Of a stretch of 64,000 nt of DNA, positions 23,818 to 35,790 are shown one piece after another. The notes under the pieces are model-generated. The model was not told where the DNA came from, searched no databases, and worked only from the letters and a program-made list of their open reading frames with translations. The stretch lies in contig CM031561.1 of the NCBI GenBank assembly GCA_018466975.1, positions 5,270,001 to 5,334,000 on the forward strand, written 5' to 3'. How positions within the stretch are numbered: the first letter of the stretch is position 1; every line of letters begins with the position of its first letter. The stretch comes from Sparassis latifolia (Eukaryota; Basidiomycota; Agaricomycetes; Polyporales; Sparassidaceae). The position numbers and the translations under genes are program-made.

Positions 23818-24900
23818 TATGATTCCTGAGGTACGAAGGAATCATTCTTTATAGGATAGGGCTTTCGCCAACTTTTGGGGGACATGCACTTTTTCCCCAC
23901 GGTGTGGAAACGACTTTTCAATACAAATTTGTATGCATGACATGCACCTAGTCCTGGGTTAGGTCTAGGGTTTAACTACAAACATTGTAGTGCCTGTTCT
24001 TACTGTACTACAGCTTGCATACAGTCGGTCTTTCAAAGTGATTGTAGTGAAAATCAATGCGACTTGCATAAATAGTGATCAATAGAAGTGCCACAGCAGC
24101 CACAGAGAACCAATGCATCATAGTCAGTGAATTTATAGAAGCACATACTAATTCCAACACATAAAAAGGAGTACCATTGAAATCTGTGAAGGAAATAGAG
24201 CATAATGCTCTGTTAAACCAAGTAAATCTGAGTAAAGCTGGCTGAGATATCTCAGTTTGGGATTAGAATGCTCAGTCTGAAGTGTAGAAAAATTGTATAA
24301 ATGCCAGGAAATTTTGAGAATGACTCTGAAATGCACATAAACATGCTAAATAGAGTGCATTATCTTTTTACAAGCAGTGCACATTGAAGAAACAAGCAGA
24401 AGTGAGAGAAAACTGAGAAAAATGGATTGTAGCACTCCAGCAAGTGATCCTGATGTTTTGAGAGCAACACCGTCAGATTCAGCGTGAAAATACGGTCAGA
24501 ATGCCTATCGGGTTCATCCAAACCTGAGCAGAATTGAGAGGACTACAAGCCTGGCAAGTTTGGCTAGAAGTGTGGTAACAAGTGCTTCGAGCCAAAATGG
24601 ATTTCCAGTGCATTATCTTTTTACAAGCAGTGCACATTGAAGACCATCAGATTAAGCTCAAAAAACCGGTCAGAATGCATGCCTGGTTCATCAAAATCTG
24701 AGTAGAATTGAGTGAGCTACAAGCCATTCAAGTTTGATATCATGGGCTGAGTCCGAAAATCTTGTTCAAATGCGATAGGCTGACTTTCAACACACGGCTA
24801 AGTTTAGAAATCTTGTCGATGGACCGCACCCATCGATAAGATTTCTAAACTCACCATGTGTTGAGACTCAGATGATGGCTGTTGCCGTTCCTTGCCATGC
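23818..24900 (+). repeat. Composite repeat 2: TIR and R1 with hairpin
   Basis: Begins TATGATTCCTGAGG and continues GGGACATGCACTTTTTCCCC, the better-preserved copy of the left inverted repeat. R1 follows from about 23950. Part of R1 (the GTGCATTATCTTTTTACAAG piece) is duplicated near 24345 and 24610. A long inverted repeat lies at 24788-24863: outer arms of 10 bases and inner arms 24802-24822 and 24830-24850 with one mismatch. Confidence 0.75.
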
Positions 24901-25375
24901 AGTGCCTATACTTGCCAGCCTAAACATTACTAGACAACAGGCTAGGAGTCAATATATCACTTTGTAGGCTACTGTAAGGCCCTTATCGACTGGTACTAGG
25001 TGGTCTACTAGACTATTGTAAGTGTCTTACAAAGTGACACTAGATGACATATCTAACTATTGTAGGATCATTGTAAATATGTTTACTAGAACACTTATGA
25101 GAGATTACTAGAGACTATTGAAGGTTACTGAAGATTCTTACAAAGTGATGCCAGGTAACACTTCTGACTATTGTAAGCTCATTACAAACTGATATTATAG
25201 GATATATTAGGAGTCAGTAAAATAGGGTGTTGTTGACTTGCTGAAGATTACTAGACTAAGAGTCAGTAGGCGACTTTGTAGACTATTTAATAGTACAGCC
25301 CTTATCAACCCACATAACTTATCAATATATAGTGGGACATTGTAGAACACTTACTACACATTATTAAATGGCAAT
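24901..25375 (+). repeat. S1 degenerate repeat array 2
   Basis: Same words as at 13.85-14.63 kb (ACTATTGTAAG, TACTAGGTGG), shortened. It leads directly into the S2 satellite. Confidence 0.65.
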
Positions 25376-25985
25376 GTCATTTTTGTAGTGGTTTGTATAG
25401 GCACATGTGTAACAGTTTCTAGTGTCATTTTTTGTAGTGATTCTTATAGGCACGTTACTAACATTTTTTCTAGTGATTCTTGTAGGCACATTAGTAACAG
25501 TTTCTAGTGTCATTTTTTGTAGTGATTCTTATAGGCATGTTGGTAACATTTTTGGTAATAATTCTTGTAGGCACATTTGTAACAGTGTCTGGTGCCATTT
25601 TTTGTAGTGATCCTTAGAAGCACATTTGTAACAGTTTCTGGTGTCCTTTTTTGTAGTGGTTCATATAGGCATGTTAGTAACTGTTTATGGTGTCATTTTT
25701 TGTAGTGATTCTTATAGGCATGTTGGTAACATTTTTTGTAGTGATTCTTGTACGTATATTTGTAATAGTTTCTAAGGTCATTTTTTGTAGTGATTCTTAT
25801 AGGCACATATGTAACAGCTTCTGATGTTATTTTTTGTAGTGGTTCTTATAGGCATGTTGGTAACAACTTTTGTACTGATTCTTGTAAGCATATTTGTAAC
25901 AGTTTCTGGCATCATTTTTTGTAGTGATTCTTATAGGCAGATTTGTAACTGTTTCTAGTGTCATTTTTTATATTGCTTCTTATAT
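25376..25985 (+). repeat. S2 satellite array 2
   Basis: About 12 units of the 49/36-bp repeat with the core GTGATTCTTATAGGCA; more variants carry GGCATGTTGG here than in array 1. Confidence 0.9.
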
Positions 25986-26690
25986 ATTGAAAGTCAGGAG
26001 ATGAATTTGTAAGTCACTGTAAGGCTCTTATAAACTCATACCACTCAGTGTAGTCGAATATTGTAGAATACTTACTAGATCTTATTATATGACATACTCA
26101 GAGTCAGTAGAGAATATAATAGACTATTCATAATTTCTAGGTGGTATATTAGGACTTAGTAGATGATATTGTAGATTGTTGTAAGACTCCTACAAACTGA
26201 TACTAGGTGGCCTTTCAAACTGACAAATAAATACTGGGTGGCATACCAGGCTATTATAAGGTCATTTGAATACTAAGCAACTTGCTACAAGTTAGTAAAC
26301 TATATAGTAAGATATTGTTGGAGCTTACTAGACATTACCAGATCACATTCTAGAGCATTGTAAGGCCTCTATTAAAAATAATAGGTTGTCAGACTACTGT
26401 AAGACACTTACAAACTGATATTAGGTGTTCTACTAGAAATCTGATGATATAGTAGACTACATATAACACTTTTAGACATTTTTTGTATCATGTGAGACCC
26501 AACCTATTTTTGCCGTCAAATAGGTGCCTATTAGAGTAAACATGTAAAAAAACAATTTGACAAAATTATAAAAATATTTCAAAAATCATGGCATGACTAT
26601 AGAATCTAAAATTCTCAGAAACTTCGATGAGATAGTTACCTTGAAGTAGGTACATGACATTGTAGGCTATTAAGGTAATCCTTATAAAAT
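25986..26690 (+). repeat. S1-like degenerate repeats and AT-rich spacer after S2 array 2
   Basis: S1 words return after the satellite (to about 26460), followed by unrecognised AT-rich DNA. The S3 end block found after arrays 1 and 4 is absent, so composite repeat 2 lacks its right end. Confidence 0.55.
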
Positions 26691-27330
26691 AAATTTTAAT
26701 GACTTTTTAGTCAAATTTATCATTTTGAGGCCATTTTTCAGCGGAGTCTTTCAGAATGTATATAGTCACTTTGGGGTAATGTTTTTATATACTTTTTTGC
26801 AAAACAACATAGTAATATCATTTTGAAGCCATTTTTCAGCTGAGTCTTTTAACATACATACTAATCACTTTTCAGTAATGTTTTTATATCTATTTATAAA
26901 ATGACATAGTAGCATTATTTTGAAGCCATTTTTCAACTGAGTCTTTTAAAATGCATACTAGTCACTTTTTAGTAATGTTTTTTGTGTAATTTTTGGAGAA
27001 CAACATAGTAGTATCATTTTAAAGCAATTTTAAAGGTGGTTTTTAAAAGAGGTGTACTAACAATTTTTAGTAACATTCTTATATAGTTTTGATAAAAGGA
27101 CACAGTAGGATGATTTTAAAGCCATATTTTTGAGAATCCTACTCTGAGATCCTTATGAATATGTTAGACTATTATCAGGCAGCTAAAATAAATTATTATC
27201 TACATTATACTAGATTATTGACTGATATTAGATGGGAAAAGTTGGTAGGCGATATAGCAGATGTATAAAAGTCATATGATAACATAACATATTATTGTTA
27301 TGAAGTGTGTCACATACTCTTATATATGAT
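26691..27330 (+). repeat. S4 98-bp array 2 and following AT-rich repeat
   Basis: About four S4 units (TTTTGAAGCCATTTTTCAGC) lead into the same AT-rich sequence that follows array 1. The match to 17.15 kb breaks at about 27327, where a Helitron-type end begins. Confidence 0.75.
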
Positions 27331-27332
27331 TA

Positions 27333-27390
27333 CTAGTTTGGAGTGGGCCATTGCTTCACATGGCAGTAATGATTCCTGAAAGGTTATAAT
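27333..27390 (-). other. Helitron-type 3' terminus, minus orientation
   Basis: Read on the minus strand: GATTCCTGA box degraded to TCAGGAATCAT, hairpin GCCATG TGAAG CAATGGC (27364-27347), CCACTCC, and the end CTAG followed by T (27333-27332). This is the only one of the four ends with a textbook CTAG. The body would extend to the right, into AT-rich DNA without Helitron codons, so it is a non-autonomous candidate. Confidence 0.6.
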
Positions 27391-28300
27391 AAGATGTCTT
27401 TAAGACTGCACTAATTTGAGTTACCACCTAATAGTATCTACTGAGTCTCCTATAATAGCCTAGTTTATCATTGCCCTTATAATAGCCAGTGTAGAGCATG
27501 GGTGGCAATCTTCACAGACACATATCCTTTATTGAAGAAGTTTTCAGAAGATCAGAAAAGGTAGGGAGAGAGGGACAATAGAATCAAACTTATATATGCA
27601 CAATATTGCATTATTTCCATCAGCCTACCTCCCTTATTGCCCATGCACATTGCTCTTGCTAGCACATGCTGCTCTTATCAATATAACCACTCTCACATAT
27701 GCATAGAGCTTTTACAAATTTTCCTATGCCTGAAAACTCTCACTTCTGCTTGAAGTACATTACATAATCTGTCTGCTGTAAAGTATATTATTCTGTCACT
27801 TTGCTGAAGCTGAAAGCACCTACTTTCAGTTTAAAAAGCATTTTGTACTATGTTTAGTGAGAGTAGCTATAAACTTTCACATCTGGTAAAATTTCCTATT
27901 TTTTTTCATGTTTTTGAATCTGAAAACACTATATTTTAACTTAAATTTAGTTAAAGTGCATCTTAAATACTAGAAAGTGTCATACTTTCACCAATAATAG
28001 TCAGAACTATGAAAGTTGTTATTTCACAAAATTTTCAGATTAATTGGCATTTTTTTGAGCCTCAAAATTTCTTCTGATAATAACTAAAAAGTTTCTTAGT
28101 CTCTCAATTTTTTTGGCAGTTTCTACAATTTTTATCAGCCTTAGAAGACTCACTGTTGCTCAAGTTCAATTTAAAATGTATATTATAATTCACCTACTAA
28201 TGAAAACTGTACAACTTGTTTTTTAGGTTTTTTTTTGTTGTAACAGTTTTGAGATCACTTACTTTGACTTCAAGAACAAATGTGCCTATAAGAATCACTA
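27391..28300. other. AT-rich stretch without a gene
   Basis: Mostly AT-rich sequence; 27480-27690 matches 1220-1540. The last 25 bases (28277-28300), read on the minus strand, are an S2 satellite unit start. This means Helitron B abuts or was inserted in satellite-like sequence. Confidence 0.5.
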
Positions 28301-28417
28301 CTTGCTGGGAGTGGGCCACTGCTTCGCATGGCATAAACGATTCCTGAGGTCTGATGTTCCTGTGTTCCTACTTTCTTCTACTCAACTTCGAAGCAATTCT
28401 TGAATAGTAAATTCTGT

Positions 28418-29220
28418 CTATATCTTACAATATATTACAATGCTACACCTTCTGTTCTCAACTTCTGCCAATACATTTGCTGCCATGTCATCCAAAGAGC
28501 ACTCAAATTTAGAGTAAGTACCAGTGCTAATACCATCATTATACCATATTTGCTTGTCTGCTATTACAATCCAAGATGTAAAGTGAAACCCACCAAAGTA
28601 TATCATTCCACAAAGTCGATATTCATGGGATTGCACTCAACTTTGACTTCATTGGTAGAGAAGACAACAAAATTTGGATTCTGCACAAAGTTTACTTGCA
28701 TGTACATCTTCTTTTCACATTGTGGACATTGCACTGATGTCTTTCTGTCAAACAAGGGAAATAACCAGTCTGACAGCTTGTGCCACTTAGAGCTTTCCAT
28801 TTTCAGTCCTAATTCTTTCCAGGTAGACTTGGTGCAGTCCCATAACATTGTATTGTCAGTTTCTGATTCATGTTGATACTCACAATGTTTGCAGACAAGG
28901 GTTCGAGTTATATGGTCTTCATCACAGCCAAGCATGGTGGTACACAGCTTTATGAGATCTGAGCCTGCAGTATCAGTGACTGGAAGTGCAACAGGATCAA
29001 CCTGATGGAGTATTACTCACATATGGTCTCTTGCTTGTTCCATTGTAAGTCTCTGTTGTAACACTTGGCTGAATACAGCGGTAAAGTGCTCCAGATATTG
29101 ATTTTGCATGCATATATCTGCCATCCAATGCTCAGTCTGTAAAGAATAGATGGAATAAAATACTAAACAGGCCATCGTATGCACAGCTATAAGTGTCTTC
29201 GTTCCATTTAAATCCAATTG
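28418..29220 (-). pseudogene. Helitron B: C-terminal USP-like cysteine peptidase domain
   Basis: In order, the minus strand gives WNEDTYSCAYDGLF near 29200-29160 (Cys box, in a frame different from its neighbours), a zinc finger CKHC...CPQC at about 28890-28720, and a His box GGFHFTSWI with following WYNDG near 28590-28530. This layout (Cys box, CxxC/CxxC fingers, His box) is that of ubiquitin-specific peptidases, family C19. A frameshift near 28610 separates fingers from His box and another separates the Cys box. The domain follows the helicase directly, as in copy C. Confidence 0.7.
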
Positions 29221-30894
29221 GACCATTTGCAGCAAGACAGGGTCATTTTGAGCTTTATATCTCTTTTGGTGAGGCAAAATTGCATTGATTTCCTCAAAAT
29301 GCTTTCGCTTTGTACCGCGCTTCTGTCCTGAATCATTGCTGACAGTTGTCAACTGTTTAGTGCCTTGTGCAGAAACAAACTTGCTAATATCCTTCTTTAC
29401 CTGCGAGATCTCAGGTTCTTCCATCTGTACATTCATGTCGTTCACTGTCTTTTTGGCTCCCTTCTTAGGTTTCTTCAATAACTGCCAGTCGCTCTCTTCT
29501 TCAACTTTCTCAAGCTTAAATGGCTTCTCCTGTGACCATTTGAGCTCAGAATGTATGCCTTTAGGTACATGGTCTGGTCCTTTATATGATCGGAAGGAAT
29601 ATATAAGTTGATTGCAAGTATTGCCCTCGACTTCACTGGCCAACTTATTGTGATACCGCAACTTAGTAATCTCATCCAATAACTCAAGCTCTCTGAATTC
29701 TTGCCTCAGATAACCAGTTAGACCACCCGTCATCTTTTTATGATCAAATCCCTGCACAATTATAGTGCCCTCGTATGTAGATCCACGAGATAGACAAGTG
29801 TAAACAGACTGGTGAGACTGACAGTTCTGTAAGTCACAGACATTGTCTGGATGAGTACGACCCTGAGATCCAAAGTCTGTCATCGCAGTGTTAGGAATCA
29901 CAGGAACTTGATATTGCATAATGGTTAGAAAATTATCATTTTGCATATTACACTTCACTTTGATACCCTGCTGACTGATAGGTACAACATTCTCAGGCAA
30001 TTCATCCAGCTGAATGGGTGTTGGAGGTGCAGTGAGTTTGATAAACAGTGTCTTCAAGGCATATTTATTATTTTCAAGTGGCTTTGACTTCCAACCAACA
30101 ACTATACCTTCTGCACTGTTGGTTACACAGCATTCTGTGGCCTCGTTTGTTCTAATTCTTACAGGTAGACCAAGACAAATAGCGAGTTTCCCTGGGTGAT
30201 GATTTGTACTAGCATGAGGCAGTTCCCATAGTCTTGCTTGAATTCCTGGCTCAATCTTGTTAGACTTCCGTTGTGGATTGACCACCTTCTGTTTGCAATT
30301 CGGTTTGTCATCTGGTGTATCTGACCATTTATCTAAAGAATAGAATGTCTCCAACTCCTGCTTAGTCTCTTGAGCAAATCGTGCACATCCAAGTTCATTA
30401 ATTTTATCTCAGTGAGTATTCCATGCTGTGATCACAGACACATTTCTGAATCCTGGTTGGTTCAATTTGGGCTTGTCTGCTGCACGACCAACAATCCTGG
30501 ACTCAATATGTTTAATGTCTGCCATAGTACAGGATTTAAAGTGGAGGTTTTCCAAGGCCTTGCGCAGTTTGGCATCATTTGGATTCTGCAAACGCTGTCT
30601 CATGTTCTCATGCAGAATTACTACTATAGTGACTTGATGCCAGAGTGCCTTGCCTAGTGTGGCTTCTTGAAGATGGTATCCATTGGTTGTATGTACATTG
30701 CTAAGGTCAATGTGTGTTCTAACCTTATGTGAATATAAAGAAAAGGTAGGTCCAGCCAGTGGAAGCTGTGCAAAATCATCAGCAAATATCATATTGATCC
30801 CTTCAAAGGGTATACCTTCATTTTTGAGAGCAGTGCTCATTTTTGCACATATATTATACATGCTGTTGCAATTTACCATAGACACCTCATCCAC
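29017..30894 (-). pseudogene. Helitron B: PIF1-like helicase, middle and C-terminal parts
   Basis: The frame 30894-30409 carries Walker B DEVSMVN and motif III, written ADDFAQLPLA, where copies A and C have AGDFAQLPPA. After a stop or frameshift near 30400, the frame 30354-29017 carries NSAEGIVVGWKS, MTDFGSQGRTHPDN and the final helicase motif YTCLSRGSTYEGT. A Lys/Glu-rich linker then leads into the peptidase. At the positions of the shared A/C stops this copy reads ENMRQRL and PQRKSNK, with Arg codons. Confidence 0.8.
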
Positions 30895-30918
30895 AAATAT
30901 ATAGTCAACATTGAGCAG

Positions 30919-31704
30919 TCATTTATGTACTTGCATCAAGGAAGTCTGAGAGTCACCAAACTTGCTAAAACTGAGCATAGAATGATAGGTGGAACCTGCA
31001 ATGAGAGCAGCAGTAGAGCCTGTAGGTGTAACACACATAAAGTGATAGCCTTCCTTTCGCTCATCAAAGAAATGAATCAGGGCCTTAATAACTTGAGATT
31101 TTCCTGTACCTGCCATTTCGCCCAAGTATATCTTCAGTTGCTCGCCACTAAGATCAGTCACATGGTTTGCTATGATTCATAAGGCATGCTCTTGGTCAGC
31201 ATTGAGACTAAAGTTTTTGACAGTATCATCGATCAGAGTTTGATCTGCTTTGTTCTTTGCCTCAAAGTTCTTATCCAGACAAGACTGATCAATTACCTTT
31301 ACTGCATTCACATCCTTGCTTATACGTAGTCCTGTCTTGGGATCTACTTCATCTGAATTGTTATCTACTGCCTGCTCCTCTCGTGTACGAAGGATCTCCT
31401 GTCGCTTCTTAGCAAGTAAGTTTTTCCATTCCACTGCTGTTTTATCTTGACCTGTAATAGTCTCAGTAGGAAGATTCAAAATGCCCACACCTGTATCCAT
31501 ATTGTCCAGTCACCCGGATGTTTGCATAATTCTTTCAGCTTGCAGCATACTGCTAATTCTGATGAGCATCTTCTCACCCACTTGATTCCAGTCATCCGAT
31601 TCAGGCATCAAGTCGAGATCATTACTTACACCTGCTGTGGCTTCATCTTCTTGATATTGGATATCAAGTTCATTCATTGCATTGTCATCCATACCAAAGG
31701 GCAT
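30919..31704 (-). pseudogene. Helitron B: linker and helicase Walker A segment
   Basis: Frames 31500-31177 and 31161-30919 give the linker (AVEWKNLLAKKRQEIL) and Walker A MAGTGKSQVIKAL. The Trp in AVEW aligns with the in-frame TGA of copies A and C. Single-base damage near 31170 and 30905 breaks the frame. Confidence 0.75.
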
Positions 31705-32133
31705 GTGTCTATGGAACTTGCCTGCCTTACATGCAGCAGCAAAATCATCTCTAGCATCATTGCACTCATAGTGTATATGGAGATCTGTTCATTGTAAGTA
31801 ACATCTTTCTCTTCCTCTTTAAATGCTGCATTATTGACCTCAGGAATCTCAAAAAACTCGTCGTCAACTGCATAGTTATTTTCAAAATCAGTTTCACTGG
31901 CATCTTCATTAATGTCAGGTTCTATAGTCACTGTATCAAAGACATTTAAATTGGTAGGTCGGGCATCTTTCTTCCTGGATATTGGTTCTTTTTTAGAGTG
32001 ACAAATCCAGTCATATAAGCTTACAGATTCATACTTTTTGGGCCAGTAAATATAATCCAATACAGGGGACAAGGCTACATACTCTCCTTGAACATTACCT
32101 AGTACAATCTTTTCCTCTTCATGATGCAGTGAC
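31510..32133 (-). pseudogene. Helitron B: end of Rep region
   Basis: The frame from 32133 encodes GNVQGEYVALSPVLDYIYWP and YDWICHS, the segment that in copies A and C immediately precedes the chromodomain. Here an acidic stretch (EPDINEDASETDFENN) follows instead. The frame shifts near 31780 and continues to 31510. Confidence 0.7.
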
Positions 32134-32770
32134 ATAAAAAGCAGTACCATTAAAATCTGTGAAGGAAATAGAGCACACTGCTCTCTTAATTCAAGTAAAT
32201 CTGGGTAAAACTGACTGACATATCTCAGTTTTGGATTATAATACTCAGTCTGAAGTGCAGAAAATTTGTATAAATATCACAGAAATTTGAGAATGACTCT
32301 ATAATGCACATGAACATGTTAGATAGGGCGCCTTATTTTTTACATGCAGTGCACATTGAAGAAACAAGCAGAAGTGAGAGAAAACTAATAAAATGAATTG
32401 TAGCACTCCAGCAAGTGATTCTGATGTTATAAGAATAACACCGTCGGATTCAGCTTGAAAATCCGGTCAGAATGGCTACCGGGTTTATCCAAATCCGAGC
32501 AGAATTGAGTGAGCTACAGGCCTGGCAAGTTTGGCTACAAGTGTGGTAACAAGTGCTTGAAGCCAAAAGTGTCATGTGCCACGCGAGTCACATTTCCCAC
32601 CGTATGGAACATTAAGCGCCCTAGAGTGCTTAACGTTTAATATGGCAGGAAACGTGACCTGCAGGGCATGTGACGTGCACATGATTGTGGCTGAAGACAA
32701 AACGTGCAGAATAAAATGCACAAAAATCGCAGAAATACCAGGAAAATTATGGCATGACCCTTTCATGACA
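32134..32770 (+). repeat. Composite repeat 3: R1 (left end missing) with hairpin
   Basis: R1 begins internally at ACATAAAAAGCAGTACC and includes the GAAGAAACAAGCAGAAGTGAG segment. An imperfect inverted repeat spans 32587-32658 (GTCACATTTCC with GGAAACGTGAC, and inner GCGC...GTGC pairing), at the same relative place as the hairpins of the other R1 copies but with a different sequence. Confidence 0.7.
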
Positions 32771-33415
32771 TTAGACTTGTAGAAATAACTAGACAATGTT
32801 GTAAACCATTGTAAAGTCCTTACAAATCCATACTAGATGGCATATTAGAATATTGTAAGGCCTTACAAACTAGTACTAGAGGGTGTAATAGAATTCAAAA
32901 AATGGTATAATAAAGCATTGAAGCAGAGTTACTAAACACTACTAGACATACTAGGAGTCAATATAACACTTTGTAGGCTATTGTAAGGCCTTTATCAACT
33001 AGTGGTCAGTGGTCTACTAGACTATTGTAAGCATTTTATAAAGTGACACTAGATGACATATCTATTGTAGGGTCATTGTAAACATGTTTACTATAACACT
33101 TATGAGAGATTACTAGAGACTATTGAAGGTTACTGAAGATTCTTATAAAGTGATACCAGGTAACATTTCCGACTATTGTAAGCTCATTACAAACTGATAC
33201 TATAGGATATATTAGGAGCCAGTATCATAGGGTGTTGTTAACTCCCTGAAGATTACTAGACAATATACTAAGAGTCAGCAGGCGACTTTGTACACTATTT
33301 AATAGTATGGCCCTTCTCAACCCACACAACTTATCAATGTATAGTGGGACATTGTAGAACACTTACTACATGGTATTAAATGGCACACTAAGAGTTAGTA
33401 GAGAATACAATAACA
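32771..33415 (+). repeat. S1 degenerate repeat array 3
   Basis: Closely resembles 24.9-25.37 kb (TTGTAGGGTCATTGTAAACATG and ACTCCCTGAAGATTACTAG), so composite repeats 2 and 3 are nearer to each other than to 1 and 4. Confidence 0.65.
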
Positions 33416-33915
33416 ATTTCTTGTATACATGTAAATATATTGTTATAGGTACATTTGTAACAGTTTTGAGTGTCATTTTTTGTAGTGCTTCTTATAGGCA
33501 CATTGGCAACATTTTTTGTAGTGATTCCTTTAGGCACATTTGTAACAGTTTCTATGGTCATTTTTTGTAGTGGTTCTTATAGGCATATTAGTAACAGTTT
33601 CTAGGGTCAATTTTTGTAGTGATTCTTATAAGCACATTTGTAACAGTTTCTAGTGTCATTTTTTGTAGTAATTCTTATAGGCACGTCGGTAACATTTTTT
33701 TAGTAATTCATGTAGGCACATTTGTAACAGTTTCTAGGGCCATTTTTTGTAGTGGTTCTTATAGGCATATCAGTAACAGTTTCTACAGTCATTTTTTGTA
33801 GTGATTACTATAAGCACGTTTGTAACAGTTTCTGGTGTCATTTTTTGTAGTGATTCTTGTAGGCACATTTGTAACAGTTTTTACGGTCATTTTTTGTAGT
33901 GGTTCTTATAGGCAT
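33416..33915 (+). repeat. S2 satellite array 3
   Basis: About ten 49/36-bp units. It ends abruptly at GGCATTG, where Helitron-derived sequence follows after about 100 unrecognised bases. Confidence 0.9.
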
Positions 33916-34019
33916 TGTACTTCATTATTAATAGTAATCTGAGTTTTGAAATATAAGAACTTTGGTCGAGACAGTAACTTTAGCTGTATAGAGTTAGTGT
34001 AAGCTCATAGCAGCATATA

Positions 34020-34156
34020 GATGTTTCAGCTCTTTGCTTATACTTCTGATGTCTCAAATTATAAGGATGGATCATAGTATATAATTGCAAATGCGTCACT
34101 TGCAACTATAGTAGATCGAGCACCTGTAAAGTTTTTAGTTGAAATGTGTCAGCAAC
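34020..34156 (+). pseudogene. Helitron N-terminal fragment left of hAT-like element 1
   Basis: Encodes FQLFAYTSDVSNYKDGS, one stop, then DRAPVKFLVEMCQQ, matching copy A at about 11950-11810. It ends with TCAGCAAC directly at the hAT-like element. It is an inverted near-duplicate of 35588-35722 with two visible differences. Confidence 0.8.
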
Positions 34157-35587
34157 CACTTCAGGGTACCCTTCCGACCTAGCTCTTAGCTTCAACATAA
34201 TCTATATTGTGTAGTGACTAAGAGCCTCTCAGGTGTCAGACAGACCATGGTACTAATACATGTCCCAGGGCATTATATGGGATTACCCAGGGCAAAGGCA
34301 GGGCAAAGGCTGGTCCAATGGCACAATTATCATATGGGATGTCCTATAGTACTAGGGCATTGATATTTATATCCCAGTATTACTGGTTGTCCCATGGTGC
34401 CAGGGTACATAGGGATGTCCACTATTAGTAAAACATGTATTTTCAGGCTATTGTATGGTAGTTTTTATACTTTGTTCTACAATCATATTGTATAAGCTCT
34501 AATTATAAAAACAGTGACTAGAATACTGTAAATAAGTGCCTTATTTGCACTTTATATATGGTGAAATATTTATAGAAAGCAGGATATCCCATATCAAGTA
34601 TTGTGTACATATTTGTAATGTTATAAAGACTATATTACTATTGGTAGCATGTACAACAACTTCATTAGCTCATATAACAACTAAGACAGGTCAAACAACA
34701 ATGTTTATTCTTGTGTTTCAAAATTAATTTTACATTTTCTGACATAATGTTCAGACTAACATGATATAATCTTTGGCACATAGTATGTATCATAGCTATA
34801 CTACAACTTTCACCAAGTGTCTCAAGAAATAGAACTACTCAGTCTACTAATATACTAGCAAAGGAGATATATTCTTGTCATGTCTCCTATCATATACTGT
34901 ATTTGAATGAAAAAAGAAAGGCATTTGACCTAAGACTTCAGTCAAGTCACACTCAGAAATGCATTCACTGAATGACACCTTTGTATTGTGGGATGTCCCT
35001 TTATGTGATGGGATATTCCTTGTAAGGACCTGTCACTCTTAAACCTTAGTAATTCAACTGTTAGTATAAATCTCTAGATAATTATAGTAGTTAAATAGAA
35101 ACTTCAGGCTAAAGAAGAGACTAAATATCTGTGAATCTTAAAATAACATCTTAGGATGTCCTTAAAATGGGAGATCCACCTTATATAATATGCAAATAAA
35201 GTGCTTGTTTATATCACTATAGTCACTGTTTTTATAATTAAGGCTTAGATAATATGATAGTGGAACAAAGTATAAAAAAACTACCATATAATAGCCTGAA
35301 AATACATGTTTTACTAATAGTGGGACATCCCTATGTACCCCTGGCACCATGGGACAACCAGTAATACTGGGATATAAATATCAATGCCCTAGTACTATAG
35401 GACATCTCATATGATAATTGTGTCATTGGACCAGCCTTTGCCCTGCCTTTGCCCTGGGTAATCCCATATAATGCCCTGGGACATGTATTAGTACCATGGT
35501 CTGTCTGACACCTGAGAGGCTCTTAGCCACTACACAATATAGATTATGTTGAAGCTAAGAGCTAGGTCGGAAGGGTACCCTGAAGTG
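34157..35587. mobile_element. hAT-like non-autonomous element, copy 1
   Basis: The element has the same ends in opposite orientation, CACTTCAGGGTACCC at the left and its complement at the right. The inverted similarity continues, with decay, for about 400 bases inward. No transposase frame exists inside. Copy 2 has a direct 8-bp target match (see there), fitting hAT. Here both flanks carry the same Helitron sequence in inverted orientation, so this locus shows no direct target duplication and must have been rearranged. Confidence 0.8.
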
Positions 35588-35790
35588 GTTGCTGACACAT
35601 TTCAACTAAAAACTTTACAGGTGCTCGATCTACTATAGTTGCAAGTGGCGCATTTGCAATTATATACTGTGATCCATCCTTATAATTTGAGACATCAGAA
35701 GTATAAGCAAAGAGCTGAAAACGAGCAGCAAGAGGACTACAATATTCAGATATAATATATGGCTGAATTTCTTCAAAGCTCCATGTACGT
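35588..35790 (-). pseudogene. Helitron N-terminal fragment between hAT-like element and insertion
   Basis: On the minus strand it encodes WSFEEIQPYIISEY and FQLFAYTSDVSNYKDGS up to VEMCQQ, equivalent to copy A at 11990-11810. The frame is open. It is interrupted upstream by the 35791-37176 insertion between the codons for KTR and TWSFEE. Confidence 0.85.

Larger units (their letters stand above)
28301..32133 (-). mobile_element. Helitron copy B, divergent family, 5'-truncated and inactive
   Basis: This minus-strand element covers the end of the Rep region, the PIF1-like helicase, the C-terminal peptidase and a 3' terminus at 28301 (hairpin 28332-28315, CCACTCCCAGCAAG then T). The N-terminal half is missing: at about 32133 it joins mid-way into repeat R1 (ACATAAAAAGCAGTACC). 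It is clearly diverged from A and C in protein sequence and lacks the chromodomain. It keeps sense codons where A and C share stops, so it serves as an outgroup. Frameshifts and stops near 30360, 30900, 31170, 31505 and 31780 make it inactive. Confidence 0.85.

Noticed and set aside
35162..35350. 62-codon frame also seen at 44829-45029
   Set aside because: Both lie in the end region of the hAT-like element and only reflect that shared repeat; no motif.
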